The notes beneath the pieces are model-generated. The model worked only from the letters and a program-made list of their open reading frames with translations. It made no database searches and was not told the origin of the DNA. Source: Paenibacillus jilunlii (lineage in GTDB: Bacteria; Bacillota; Bacilli; Paenibacillales; Paenibacillaceae). Taken from it: a stretch of DNA of 64,000 bases. The position numbers were made by a program, and so were the translations under genes. This document shows positions 24,172-33,191 of this stretch, piece by piece. Numbering within the stretch: position 1 is the first letter of the stretch; each line of letters opens with the position of its first letter. The stretch covers positions 9,196-73,195 of the forward strand of contig NZ_FNGM01000012.1 in the NCBI RefSeq assembly GCF_900102965.1, read 5' to 3'.

Positions 24172-26583
24172 TCACACTAACTCATACAAAGATGTATCTA
24201 CCGCCTGAACGAAAGGTGTCCATTCTCCTGCCGTATACAGCATAAGCCGGTGCATGGCCCGCGTACATGCTGTATAAAAGAGCTTGCGCTCGTTCTCCCG
24301 GTGATAAGATTGCAAGGAGGCATCGTAAATCAACACAGCATCAAATTCAACCCCCTTAGCGAGATATGCGGGAATGACAAGTATACCCTTTTCAAAAGTG
24401 GGCGTGTTCTTTGTGATCAGCCGCAGCTCTTTGACCCCCCCGGACGCCAGAGCCTCATAGGCTTCTATGCTCCCGGCAGCGGTTTTCGTAATCACGGCGA
24501 TGGATGTATAGCCTTCAGCCTGAAGAGCTGCGATATCTGCTGCTATCCGTTCCACCCGTTGCCCGCTGCTCTCCAGCCTCGCAAGGGTTGGCTTCCTGCC
24601 GCTTCTCTCAAACGGTACAATGGCTTCTCCGCCCGGCAAAAGCGGCTTCGTGAACTCCACAATTTCACGGGTAGAACGGTAACTGCGGACAAGAAGAAAC
24701 TGGCTGGTCTCCTCCTCTCCATAGAGCCGGACCAACGGTGAGCCGATCCCGTGCAGGTTCGTTGCCTGTGTAAAAATGGCCTGACTGAAATCACCGAGCA
24801 CAGTCATCCGGGCACGGGGAAAAAGTCTTTTGAGGAACTCATACTGAAACATCGAATAATCCTGACCTTCATCGACGAATATATGCCGCACCTGAGTGTT
24901 GGTCCGGTTACCCTCGACAAGTTCTTTTAGATATAGATAAGGTGTAGCATCTTCATACAGCAGTTCGTTCCGGCCCAGCTTTTCTTTGGTTTGCGTGCAG
25001 ATTTCCGGCCAAAGTTCCGGTACCCCGGCATTTGTCATCTCCCTGTATGCTGCTTCTTCGCTGAACAACTGGCTGTACAGCCCAGGCATATCTACAAACA
25101 AGAATTGTTTTACATTCCGTCTCAGGGGTTTGAATTGCTCTTTTACGATCATCCGGCTGAGCAGCTCTTCCTCCCGGTCGGCAAAATCAAAATCGCCCTC
25201 GTCCGGGCGGCGCTTGTTGCGCATGATTTCATCGATTTGGGCATATTTTTCGGCAAAGTCAAAAACTCCCCGGTCTTTGTGCAGCATACTGAAGGCTTCA
25301 GCGTACTGTTCCCCATCCAGATAGTTAAGCTCCTCCTGCACCCAGTCCGCTCCCTGCTCCTTCTTCTCCAGCCGGGCCAGCTCCTGCAGCAGCCATTTCT
25401 GCACAAGTGTGATACGGTTGGTCAGGCGGATCGAAGCATCATAGCTGTAGAACTTGGTTTTGATCTGCTCGCCGGAGATCAGCACGCGATCCCGGAAACG
25501 GATGCTGACAAACCTCATGCCTTCCCGCTCCAGCCACACCGAATACCCGCGGAGTGCCTGAAGATAGGCTTCCGATGCTTTATATTGAATTCCATTCATA
25601 CGGGCCTTATACCCTTGAGCCTGATGCCTTGTCAGCGCATATTCGATCTGATCGAACGGGTCCTCCAGGCGAAACGTTGATCCGAGCCAATATTCCAGAT
25701 ATTCCTGGAAGGTGGTCTGCTGCATGTTTTCCTCCCCGAGCTCAGGAAGAACTGTAGAGACGTAGCTGTTAAACATGGGGTTAGGCGAGAAAAGAACAAT
25801 CTGATCCGCCGTGAGCCTTTCGCGGTGTTTATACAGCAGGTAAGCTACGCGCTGCAGCGCTGCAGAGGTTTTCCCGCTTCCGGCTGCCCCCTGTACAATG
25901 AGCATTTTGCTTTTATCGTTGCGGATAATGGCGTTCTGCTCTTTTTGAATCGTCGCCACGATGCTCTTCATTTGCGCATCTGCCCCTCCACCAAGCACTT
26001 GCTGGAGCAATTCGTCGCCGATGGTTAAACTCGAATCGAACATATGCTGGAGATGCCCGTCACGGATCTGGTATTGGCGCTTCAGGTTCATGGTCCCCGT
26101 GATTTGCCCTCCCGGTGTTTCATAGGCTGCCGGGCCCGGAGGATAGTCATAGTAAAGACTTGCAATAGGAGTACGCCAGTCATACACCAGAAAGCTCAGA
26201 CCATCCGTATCGACGAAGGAGGATACCCCGATATACACTTGCTCCGTAATCCCCTGGCCATCTTCCAGAAAATCAACGCGTCCAAAATAAGGAGATGGCA
26301 GCAGCCGGTTCATATTTTTCCACTGCTGCACGAGCCGTCTATGGCTGCGTTCCCGTTCGGACAACACTGCGGATTGCTGGTTAATTGTGAAAAACGTTTC
26401 TTCGAAATCCTCGTCCGTACTGGTGTTGACCGTAACCTCTTCCCAGAATCTTTTGCGGATCTCCGCCGCCTGATCCTTTAGCTGGCCTATCTTGGGCTCC
26501 AGTTCAACGATTGTGGATGTCAGTTTCTCCTTAACCAGATCCAGCCGCTGCTGCTCCTGCTGCCATTCATTCAAGTTCATCAT
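24172..26583 (-). CDS. helD: HelD, RNA polymerase recycling ATPase
   Basis: HelD is a UvrD/Rep-like ATPase that enters RNA polymerase channels and releases stalled or inactive polymerase from DNA. The 803-residue product shows an N-terminal coiled-coil arm (about residues 1-75), SPYFGRVDF, Walker A GAAGSGKTSAA (about 232), a DEGQDYS Walker B and a C-terminal helicase-like domain ending YTACTRAMHRLMLYTAGE. Start chosen at the double ATG at 26583/26580, matching the B. subtilis N-terminus; the frame is open a further 56 codons but these overlap the promoter region of a divergent RNA and do not resemble HelD. Confidence 0.9.
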   Translation of the reverse strand: MMNLNEWQQEQQRLDLVKEKLTSTIVELEPKIGQLKDQAAEIRKRFWEEVTVNTSTDEDFEETFFTINQQSAVLSERERSHRRLVQQWKNMNRLLPSPYFGRVDFLEDGQGITEQVYIGVSSFVDTDGLSFLVYDWRTPIASLYYDYPPGPAAYETPGGQITGTMNLKRQYQIRDGHLQHMFDSSLTIGDELLQQVLGGGADAQMKSIVATIQKEQNAIIRNDKSKMLIVQGAAGSGKTSAALQRVAYLLYKHRERLTADQIVLFSPNPMFNSYVSTVLPELGEENMQQTTFQEYLEYWLGSTFRLEDPFDQIEYALTRHQAQGYKARMNGIQYKASEAYLQALRGYSVWLEREGMRFVSIRFRDRVLISGEQIKTKFYSYDASIRLTNRITLVQKWLLQELARLEKKEQGADWVQEELNYLDGEQYAEAFSMLHKDRGVFDFAEKYAQIDEIMRNKRRPDEGDFDFADREEELLSRMIVKEQFKPLRRNVKQFLFVDMPGLYSQLFSEEAAYREMTNAGVPELWPEICTQTKEKLGRNELLYEDATPYLYLKELVEGNRTNTQVRHIFVDEGQDYSMFQYEFLKRLFPRARMTVLGDFSQAIFTQATNLHGIGSPLVRLYGEEETSQFLLVRSYRSTREIVEFTKPLLPGGEAIVPFERSGRKPTLARLESSGQRVERIAADIAALQAEGYTSIAVITKTAAGSIEAYEALASGGVKELRLITKNTPTFEKGILVIPAYLAKGVEFDAVLIYDASLQSYHRENERKLFYTACTRAMHRLMLYTAGEWTPFVQAVDTSLYELV

Positions 26584-26631
26584 CTCCTGAATACACTCCT
26601 TCTCAAACGAAGTTAGATAAAAAAAGGACTG

Positions 26632-26661
26632 TTGACAAAATGCAATTCCATCTGCTACAAT
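26632..26661 (+). promoter_or_regulatory. SigA-type promoter divergent from helD
   Basis: A consensus TTGACA (26632-26637), an 18-bp spacer and TACAAT (26656-26661) point to the right, away from helD. No gene with a ribosome binding site follows before a terminator at 26768-26794. Confidence 0.6.
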
Positions 26662-26667
26662 AAAGAT

Positions 26668-26794
26668 GTAAATAAAATACGATACTTGTATCTTCATTGA
26701 AAAAAACATCGGCAGTTCTTCAACTTTAGCATAATGCTTATTTGTTTGCAATGGTTTTGCCTATAATAACCTGGCGTTTCTGCCAGGTTTTTTT
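26668..26794 (+). ncRNA. Candidate small RNA opposite the helD 5' region
   Basis: The promoter at 26632-26661 and the terminator at 26768-26794 delimit a transcript of about 127 nt with no plausible reading frame. It contains GATAC-TT-GTATC, a perfect short palindrome near 26688. It lies wholly in the region upstream of helD and would be antisense to any long helD leader. Its existence is inferred from signals only. Confidence 0.45.
26768..26794 (+). terminator. Terminator of the candidate small RNA
   Basis: An 8-bp stem (AACCTGGC / GCCAGGTT) with a 6-nt loop is followed by a run of seven T, a textbook intrinsic terminator on the plus strand. Confidence 0.85.
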
Positions 26795-26887
26795 GTTTCT
26801 GCCAAAGCTGTATGTCCCTGGATTGCTCCAAGTCTGGCAGCCCGGCTTAAGGAAAGCGTACCGGAATGGTAAGTTATTGCCAAGTAG

Positions 26888-26923
26888 AAACGGGTATCGT
26901 CCTTATTAGGACGGTATCCGTTT
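26888..26923 (+). repeat. Long hairpin between helD and MerR regions
   Basis: Fifteen-base arms (26888-26902 and 26909-26923) pair fully as plus-strand RNA when two G-U pairs are allowed; on the other strand two A-C mismatches arise. Only a short T-run follows, so it may be a weak second terminator or a structural element. Confidence 0.4.
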
Positions 26924-26937
26924 CAGCGAGAAATAGA

Positions 26938-26985
26938 AGGATAATTTATAGCGTGAAGCATAGAAATTCTTATATTTTAAAAAAG
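26938..26985 (-). repeat. 48-bp intergenic repeat, copy 1
   Basis: This segment is about 90% or more identical to 58689-58737. Read on the minus strand it begins right after the T-run of the terminator behind the merR gene and contains ATGCTTCACGC flanked by AT-rich arms. The second copy stands in exactly the same position behind a terminator, upstream of tatC. Confidence 0.7.
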
Positions 26986-27006
26986 AGATACCTCTTCGAG
27001 GTATCC
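26978..27006 (-). terminator. Terminator of the MerR regulator gene
   Basis: A perfect 8-bp stem (GATACCTC / GAGGTATC) with a 3-nt loop is followed by TCTCTTTTTT on the minus strand, 17 bp after the stop codon. Confidence 0.85.
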
Positions 27007-27022
27007 CTAGAAATTCCTTTTA

Positions 27023-28012
27023 CTATTCCCCCACCTTTGGCTTTATCGGGAGCAACAGGTCCAGCTGCACACATTTATCAATGTCTTCATTGCTCAAATG
27101 ATATTGATTGATGTAGTTTAAATGTTCTTCTATTGAGCCATTCATGCAATCGGGATCACCCCACTCCGGTTCATATTCAATACTGTTGGTTACCCAATCC
27201 ATAAGCCAGCCCCATTCCTCAAAATTCCCCATCGGTATCATATGGGTAGCATATAAACCCCCAGGAAATTTCTTTTTCACGAATGGTTTTTGTACTTCCA
27301 AATCGTCGGGGATGGTTACCCATCTCTCATATCCGTGATCAGTTCCGTCAGGACTCACCCCGTTGGGGTGATTAAAACCAAAATGCCGCAAATCAGGCTT
27401 CATTTCTTTAAGATTGGTTTGAATCATAAATTCCCTTAATTCATTCCCTGTGTCGTATTCCGGTGACCCGCCTACATAGTGTATAGAAGCAACTGAGGCG
27501 GGAGCTACATATACAATTCTTACATCTTTAAGTTGGGATAATGGATTGTCGGCTATCTTCAAATCATTCATGAATGTACCCTCCTTAAGATTGTTTTTGG
27601 TTACGGGAAGGGCTTCTATGACCTGCAGTATTGATTCTTCTGACAAGTATTCAGGATTTATTTTTACCTCTGCATGTTCTCTCAGATGGATTACAAATTG
27701 ATTTAATACTGTTTTAATTGTAGATAATGCCAGGATTTCATTCGAGAGCTCTTCGATTCTTCCTTGAAAAATGTTTAATGCTACTTGTGCCTCTTCACTT
27801 TGCAGAACTCTCTTAATTTCTTTCAAAGGAATTCTAAGCTTTCGTAAGATCAAAATCTGTTCCAGTCTTTTCAAAGAATATTCATCATAGGTGCGGTATG
27901 CATAACCCTCTTTCCTCAAGCTCTGAAGCAATCCGATTTGCTCATAATATCTGAGTGTTCTTGTTGAAATCTGGTAGTTTTTTGTAACCTCACTTATTGT
28001 CAGCAGTTCCAT
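27023..28012 (-). CDS. MerR-family regulator with C-terminal effector-binding domain
   Basis: The 329-residue product has a MerR winged HTH (about residues 3-75: LLTISEVTKNYQISTRTLRY and EQIGLLQSLRKEGYAYR), a dimerisation coiled coil (about 75-125) and a GyrI-like effector-binding domain (about 155-320). This build is that of BmrR/YdfL-type multidrug or stress sensors. AAAGGAGGA precedes the ATG. No target gene lies divergently close; the only upstream gene is the mannanase, which is on the same strand and ends in its own terminator. Confidence 0.85.
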   Translation of the reverse strand: MELLTISEVTKNYQISTRTLRYYEQIGLLQSLRKEGYAYRTYDEYSLKRLEQILILRKLRIPLKEIKRVLQSEEAQVALNIFQGRIEELSNEILALSTIKTVLNQFVIHLREHAEVKINPEYLSEESILQVIEALPVTKNNLKEGTFMNDLKIADNPLSQLKDVRIVYVAPASVASIHYVGGSPEYDTGNELREFMIQTNLKEMKPDLRHFGFNHPNGVSPDGTDHGYERWVTIPDDLEVQKPFVKKKFPGGLYATHMIPMGNFEEWGWLMDWVTNSIEYEPEWGDPDCMNGSIEEHLNYINQYHLSNEDIDKCVQLDLLLPIKPKVGE

Positions 28013-28093
28013 AGCTCCTCCTTTCCATCAACAGCTTAAAGTACGACCCGACGTCAAAGTCAACTAGGTTGTATTATACGAATATTATCACAT

Positions 28094-28141
28094 CAAAAAT
28101 GGCGGCATCCGGGAAGTTACTCCCTTTACCGCCATTTTCCT
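28094..28141 (-). terminator. Terminator of the mannanase gene
   Basis: AAAATGGCGG / CCGCCATTTT outer arms (10 bp) enclose an inner GGGA/TCCC pairing and are followed by TTTTTG on the minus strand, about 75 bp after the stop. Confidence 0.75.
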
Positions 28142-28216
28142 TGTTCCCCAAAGCCATGAAATGGCTGCTTGGGACAGCCTAATGCCAGGGTATAATACCT
28201 CGCTGTTCTTTAGCTC

Positions 28217-31200
28217 TTAGAAATTCAACTGGAAATTCGTAATCTGGAGCGTTCCCGCTGATACGGCTTCACCCGTTCCGGCATATACCTTGAATTGAAC
28301 CCCCCTTACGTCAATTGCATTTTCCAATGCGGCATGATTGCTCCAATTTGTTTTTGCCGATTTCCAAACCGGGGAGTTAAACGCATATACGACATCGACC
28401 GATTCACCCGGCTCGATAATCCTTTCAACTGTAGGATCGGCTGCGGTTTGGCCTCCTGTTTCCTGCCATACCCAACCGCCTCCGGTCCTTACTACCAGAG
28501 ATACATGAATTGCACTCGTTCCGGTATTAGTAAGGGTACTGGAAACGCTTGCATATTTTGTCCAGTCATCGCCAATCCCCAGACCAGGCTTAGTTTCAGT
28601 AGCTACACCTGCTGCAATCGTATCGCTTATCGTTGATTTATATTTTACAAAGAGAGTTTCTCCATCCAACCCGCTGGATTCATTCCCTGTGTAAGAGGAT
28701 TCAACAAGATTCCATGGATAGAAGCTGGCTGTTTTGGGGCGGTTCATTTCGGCGATCGTCGAAGCATAGGCCGTCGGCTCCAGATCAAAACTGATGGTAT
28801 GCAATTGAAGACTGCCCGCTAACCCTCCGCTTCCACCTTGTACACGTAAAATAATACGGTTTACATCTTTGTTCGTGAGACCCGTCAAAGGTACTGTAGC
28901 GATCATTGTAGTTTTCGCAGGGACTTTAATGTAATGTCCCAATTCAACCCATTTCCAGTCGCCGTCTTTGACAATCGGTTGGATCTGAACCTCAGCTGCA
29001 TTAGGATTGGACAGGATGAGATTCATATTACTGTAATTACTCCAATTTGCAACAGGGGCCGGGTCTACCTGGAAGCTTGGATAGTTCTCACTTTGCAGAT
29101 TAAAGCTCATATTCAATCCGCCGTTATCAAGGTAAGTCAGCTCAGCAACTGTAGGCGTAGCCGGTTTGTCGGCACCATTAATTCCAACATACCAGGTAGT
29201 GTAATTGTCGATAATCCCCGGATCAATGACTTGAATATTGCCGGGATCGCCCGTAGTTACTTCAACAGCGTTGCTTGCGGCCGATTCATTGCCTGCATCA
29301 TCAAACGCCTTAACCGAAAAGGTATATGCTGTTTTACCCGCTAAACCGGATGCAGTGTAGCTTGTGGTTGCACTGGTGCCTTGCAGTTCTCCGTTCACAT
29401 AGATGTTGTAGCCGGCAACACCAATGTTGTCCGTTGACGCGGTCCAGGCCAGTTTTGCTGTTGTGATTGCAGGCGCCACCACAAGTCCTGCCGGCGCTGT
29501 AGGCGCTGTTGTATCATTGCTGTCTGATGTTTTTATACTTACGGCATTGCTTGCAGCAGACAGGTTGCCGGCAGCATCAATCGCTTTTACCGTAAATGCA
29601 TAAGTGGTATTTGCTTTGAGGCCTGTTACAGTATAGTTTGTAGTTGGGCTGATATGAACCAAATTTCCGTTCTGATAAATATTGTACCCCGCCACACCTA
29701 CATTGTCTGTTGAACCCGTCCAAGTCAGCGCAACCGTAGAATATGTTGGTGAAGTGGCGGACAAATTCGCAGGTGTTGTCGGTGCCTGATTATCGGATGT
29801 GTCTTCAAATACCGAACTCCGCTTCGAGGTGGCTTTAATCCCGTTTGGCCCGTTGATGATGGCATTCCCTTGTTCAGTATAGCTGGTTCCTGCCCAATCG
29901 TTCGACATATCCAGATACTCCAGCCCGGTACCGTTTCCTTTCCACGACCATCCGAGATACCCGACGCCTTTTTGCTCGGAATAACTCATAATTGCCGCTT
30001 CGTCGACATCACCGTTCGTATGCTTTATTCCGAATTCACCGATAACCAGCGCCAAGTTTTTGTTCAATACATTATCAATATTACTCTTAACTGTTGCTGC
30101 GTTTCCTCCTGCGTATTCGTACATATGAATCGAGAACATCGTATTTCTCAGGGGGTCTGCATTAAAAACCTGTGTCCCATAATCAATAATGGATTGCGGA
30201 TATTGCCCCCAGCCTGCTCCGTCAACCATAATGGTATTCTTAATCCCAGCGTTTCTAAGCTTCGGTATTACAGAAGTATATCCTTTGGCCCAGTTTGCCC
30301 CATCCCATGTGCCGTACCACTCATTTGCAATGTTGAGGATAACGGTTTTTTCTTTACCGATGAGCGCACTTTTCATTTCAATCCAATAATTTGCAATATT
30401 ATTAAGTACAGCTTCACTATCGGACCCGGTCCCGTCATGGACTTCGACGACTGCCACCATTTTATTCTGTTCGCACAAGGTGATCAGATTTTGTATGGCT
30501 GCCAAACTGTCTTTTGACCATTGCTGCCCGTCTGATAGTACAATTCTTACGGTGTTAGCACCAGTTTTGGCTATTGCCGGTATGGCAACAGACTCTTGAC
30601 CCTTGTACCAGTTGTGAGCGTGGTTAATCCCTCTCATCACAAAGGGTTTTCCGTTAGCATCATATAAAGTGGTTCCGTTAATATAGAATCCGGGGTTTAT
30701 GGAAGTTGCACTGGTGGTTACACTCAGCGCCGCGCTTGCCGCGGATATATTCATTGCTGCGTCTTTCGCCTTTACTGTGAAGCTGTATGCTGTATTGGCC
30801 GTCAAGCCGGTAACAGTATAGCTTGTTGTTGTACTGGACCCGGCCAGCGCCGTCCCGTTATAAATGTCGTACCCTGTTACTCCTACGTTGTCCGTGGACG
30901 CTGTCCAAGCAAGGCTTACGCTTGTTTCCGTTTTTGAGATGCTTTTAAGGTTTGTTGGCGGGGTTGGTGGTGTGGTGTCTGAAGTAGTTGTAGCCTGCGT
31001 AAATTTCCATCTCTGTTGCGCATTCCCGTTGTCCGTCCACTGCTGGACATTGGCTCCGTCTGCGGTGGAGCCTCCTGCCACATCCAGGGCTTTACCGCTG
31101 CTTTTGGAGATTAACTTGTAATACCCGCCGCCTGTATCCATTATTTCCCACTTCTGTGTGGCAGTACCGTTATCCGTCCACTGCCGGACATTGGCTCCAT

Positions 31201-31903
31201 CTGCAGTTGAGGGGTCTGCGGCATCCAATGCCTTACCGCTGGATTGGGCGATCAATTTATAGAATCCATTGCCAACGTCAATGACCTTCCACTTTTGCTG
31301 GGGGTTTCCATTATCCGTCCACTGCTGTACGTTAGCTCCGTCTGAAGCAGAGCCTCCTGCCACATCCAGGTTTTTGCCGCTATGCTGTGCTGTAAGCTTA
31401 TAAACTGCACCGGATATAATTCCAGTATCCACCGGCCCGCTATCCGAATACACTTCAAAATCCCAGAGAGAATACCCATATTCAGTAGCCCTTTGTGTTC
31501 CATACATTCTTACATATCTTGCATTTGTTGCTGCGAAAGAAATATGATCAATCCCTCCGTCTCCTGTTGTAGTGGAGTAAACCGTAGTCCAATTGCTGTT
31601 ATCTGCGGATACCTGAATTTGGTACGCTTTAGCGTAGGCAACTTCCCAGTTCAGCTTAACACCACTTACATTGTTTGGGCTTCCAAGATCAACACTGATC
31701 CACTGGGGATCGGAATAATTAGAGGACCACCTTGTTGAAGCGTTTCCATCAACAGCCCTATCCTGTGTTTTTGTGGAATCCTCACTTGAGCTTGCCGTTG
31801 CAGTTTTGTTAGCTGCGATGTTAGTTGCTGCACTCGCCTCCATTGGCGGTACCATCCCCGTAAGCAAACCAAACATCATAATAAAAGCCAAAATTTTCTT
31901 CAA
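28217..31903 (-). CDS. Secreted multidomain GH5 beta-mannanase
   Basis: The 1228-residue extracellular enzyme probably cleaves beta-1,4-mannan. In order: signal peptide (1-26, cut after ASA), discoidin/F5-8C type CBM32-like module (about 30-155), ricin-B/CBM13 module with three QQW-type repeats (about 160-303), FnIII (about 310-397), GH5_8-like catalytic domain (about 403-700), two further FnIII (about 705-795 and 800-887), a mannan-binding-like beta-sandwich (about 890-1070) and a last sandwich (about 1080-1228). The acid/base is E528 in NIANEWYGTW and the nucleophile E623 in VIGEFGI. The start is TTG, 7 nt after GGAGGG. A perfect cre site lies 107 bp upstream. Confidence 0.9.
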   Translation of the reverse strand: MKKILAFIMMFGLLTGMVPPMEASAATNIAANKTATASSSEDSTKTQDRAVDGNASTRWSSNYSDPQWISVDLGSPNNVSGVKLNWEVAYAKAYQIQVSADNSNWTTVYSTTTGDGGIDHISFAATNARYVRMYGTQRATEYGYSLWDFEVYSDSGPVDTGIISGAVYKLTAQHSGKNLDVAGGSASDGANVQQWTDNGNPQQKWKVIDVGNGFYKLIAQSSGKALDAADPSTADGANVRQWTDNGTATQKWEIMDTGGGYYKLISKSSGKALDVAGGSTADGANVQQWTDNGNAQQRWKFTQATTTSDTTPPTPPTNLKSISKTETSVSLAWTASTDNVGVTGYDIYNGTALAGSSTTTSYTVTGLTANTAYSFTVKAKDAAMNISAASAALSVTTSATSINPGFYINGTTLYDANGKPFVMRGINHAHNWYKGQESVAIPAIAKTGANTVRIVLSDGQQWSKDSLAAIQNLITLCEQNKMVAVVEVHDGTGSDSEAVLNNIANYWIEMKSALIGKEKTVILNIANEWYGTWDGANWAKGYTSVIPKLRNAGIKNTIMVDGAGWGQYPQSIIDYGTQVFNADPLRNTMFSIHMYEYAGGNAATVKSNIDNVLNKNLALVIGEFGIKHTNGDVDEAAIMSYSEQKGVGYLGWSWKGNGTGLEYLDMSNDWAGTSYTEQGNAIINGPNGIKATSKRSSVFEDTSDNQAPTTPANLSATSPTYSTVALTWTGSTDNVGVAGYNIYQNGNLVHISPTTNYTVTGLKANTTYAFTVKAIDAAGNLSAASNAVSIKTSDSNDTTAPTAPAGLVVAPAITTAKLAWTASTDNIGVAGYNIYVNGELQGTSATTSYTASGLAGKTAYTFSVKAFDDAGNESAASNAVEVTTGDPGNIQVIDPGIIDNYTTWYVGINGADKPATPTVAELTYLDNGGLNMSFNLQSENYPSFQVDPAPVANWSNYSNMNLILSNPNAAEVQIQPIVKDGDWKWVELGHYIKVPAKTTMIATVPLTGLTNKDVNRIILRVQGGSGGLAGSLQLHTISFDLEPTAYASTIAEMNRPKTASFYPWNLVESSYTGNESSGLDGETLFVKYKSTISDTIAAGVATETKPGLGIGDDWTKYASVSSTLTNTGTSAIHVSLVVRTGGGWVWQETGGQTAADPTVERIIEPGESVDVVYAFNSPVWKSAKTNWSNHAALENAIDVRGVQFKVYAGTGEAVSAGTLQITNFQLNF

Positions 31904-32009
31904 GCAACATCCCTCCCATTAATGAATAAGTCATACATTGGATACACTTTTCACTTTCGTTTGAATGAAACTAATAAAAAGTCTCCCTCCTTCCTCATTA
32001 TCCGCAAAA

Positions 32010-32023
32010 TGAAAGCGCTATCT
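32010..32023. promoter_or_regulatory. cre site (CcpA) upstream of the mannanase gene
   Basis: TGAAAGCGCTATCT matches the cre consensus TGWAARCGYTWNCW at all 14 positions. It lies 107 bp from the mannanase start and about 256 bp from the divergent kinase promoter, fitting carbon catabolite repression of polysaccharide use. Confidence 0.75.
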
Positions 32024-32265
32024 TTTTTGAATGGACCAGAAGAGCGCTTAGCATGATCTAGCGGTTCCGGCAACATATTGGTTAGCCGCTACATCACTTG
32101 TTAGGAGTTCTATCTATCCAAAACCCTCTAACGATTACAGAATATCCCTTTGTTATCATAACTGTCAATGGTTTCAATAACACAAAAATAATTTTTCCGC
32201 AGGAGATTGACCCGGTATATCCGGGAATTAGATACGGCATTTTTCTACAACAAGTTGATTTTCTC

Positions 32266-32294
32266 TTGACGCCCTCCATGAAAACGCTTATATT
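32266..32294 (+). promoter_or_regulatory. Promoter of the kinase operon with overlapping cre-like site
   Basis: TTGACG (32266-32271), a 17-bp spacer and TATATT (32289-32294) form a strong promoter. TGAAAACGCTTATA (32279-32292) matches the cre consensus in 13 of 14 positions and covers the -10 box, so CcpA binding would block the operon. Confidence 0.7.
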
Positions 32295-32370
32295 GGACAT
32301 ATCAAGAATACGTTATATAACGTTATGTTAATTGTTTTAGCAGAGATTCTGTGTAGAAAGGTTGATATCT

Positions 32371-33156
32371 ATGAAAGTTGTCGCAGTTGGATACAGCTGT
32401 ATGGATGTTTATGACAATCTGGATAAGAGCTATCCTACAGGCAATGGTGTGGATTTTGCAATCAATATTAAAAAACGGGGAATCCGCTCTGCTGTTGTAA
32501 GCGCTGTAGGAAATGATTCTTATGGAGAACAGATGGTCGAGAGGCTGCAGATAAGCGGAATTGATACTACACACCTCCGGGTGGATAAGGGTTCAACGGC
32601 ACAAATTCATATGCAGTTAATTGATAACGATCGGGTCCACGGTAATTGTATTGATGGAGTTATGGCCAATTATTATTTGAGAGATGAAGACTTTGATTTT
32701 ATTAAGCAGCATGATTACATTCATACAGATTACTTCGGACGTATTTATGGCTTACTGGCACAATTCAGACAAGCGGGCTGCAAGATCGCCTTTGATTTCT
32801 CTACGTTTTTGGAGGATAAGGATTTTGAATTGATTATTCCGAATGTGGATTATGCTTTATTCTCATACTCTCAGCGGGATTCATGGATCGAAGATAAAAT
32901 GAAGTGGGCCTGTGATCAAGGAGTACAAATCGTAGTGGCTACTTTTGGGGAATATGGAAGTTTGGCTTATGACGGAAAACAGTTCTATGAGGGAAGTATT
33001 ATAAAAGTAGAAAATATTGTAAATACAGTTGGTGCCGGGGATTCCTTTTTTGCCGGATTTATGGCTGGGGTAATCAAGGGTTTTCCGGTACAAGAATGCT
33101 TGCAGGAGGGTGCAAAGCTGTCCGCTGAGGTCATTCAGAAATTTGAACCCTATTAA
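32371..33156 (+). CDS. PfkB-family sugar kinase, fructoselysine-6-kinase (FrlD)-like
   Basis: The 261-residue ribokinase-fold enzyme resembles FrlD over its length (SCMDVYDNLDKSYPTGNGVD near the start, then GSTAQIHMQLIDNDRVHGN and DGVMANYYL). The PfkB signature NTVGAGDSFFAGFMAG holds the catalytic Asp near residue 224. GAAAGG precedes the ATG at 32371; an upstream ATG at 32362 lacks a site. It would phosphorylate a sugar or Amadori-type compound. No frlB deglycase or transporter is adjacent. It heads an operon with an amidohydrolase and a YjbQ protein. Confidence 0.82.
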   Translation: MKVVAVGYSCMDVYDNLDKSYPTGNGVDFAINIKKRGIRSAVVSAVGNDSYGEQMVERLQISGIDTTHLRVDKGSTAQIHMQLIDNDRVHGNCIDGVMANYYLRDEDFDFIKQHDYIHTDYFGRIYGLLAQFRQAGCKIAFDFSTFLEDKDFELIIPNVDYALFSYSQRDSWIEDKMKWACDQGVQIVVATFGEYGSLAYDGKQFYEGSIIKVENIVNTVGAGDSFFAGFMAGVIKGFPVQECLQEGAKLSAEVIQKFEPY

Positions 33157-33191
33157 TTTTAGAAGCTGAGGATATCGGAGGAGGAGAAATA

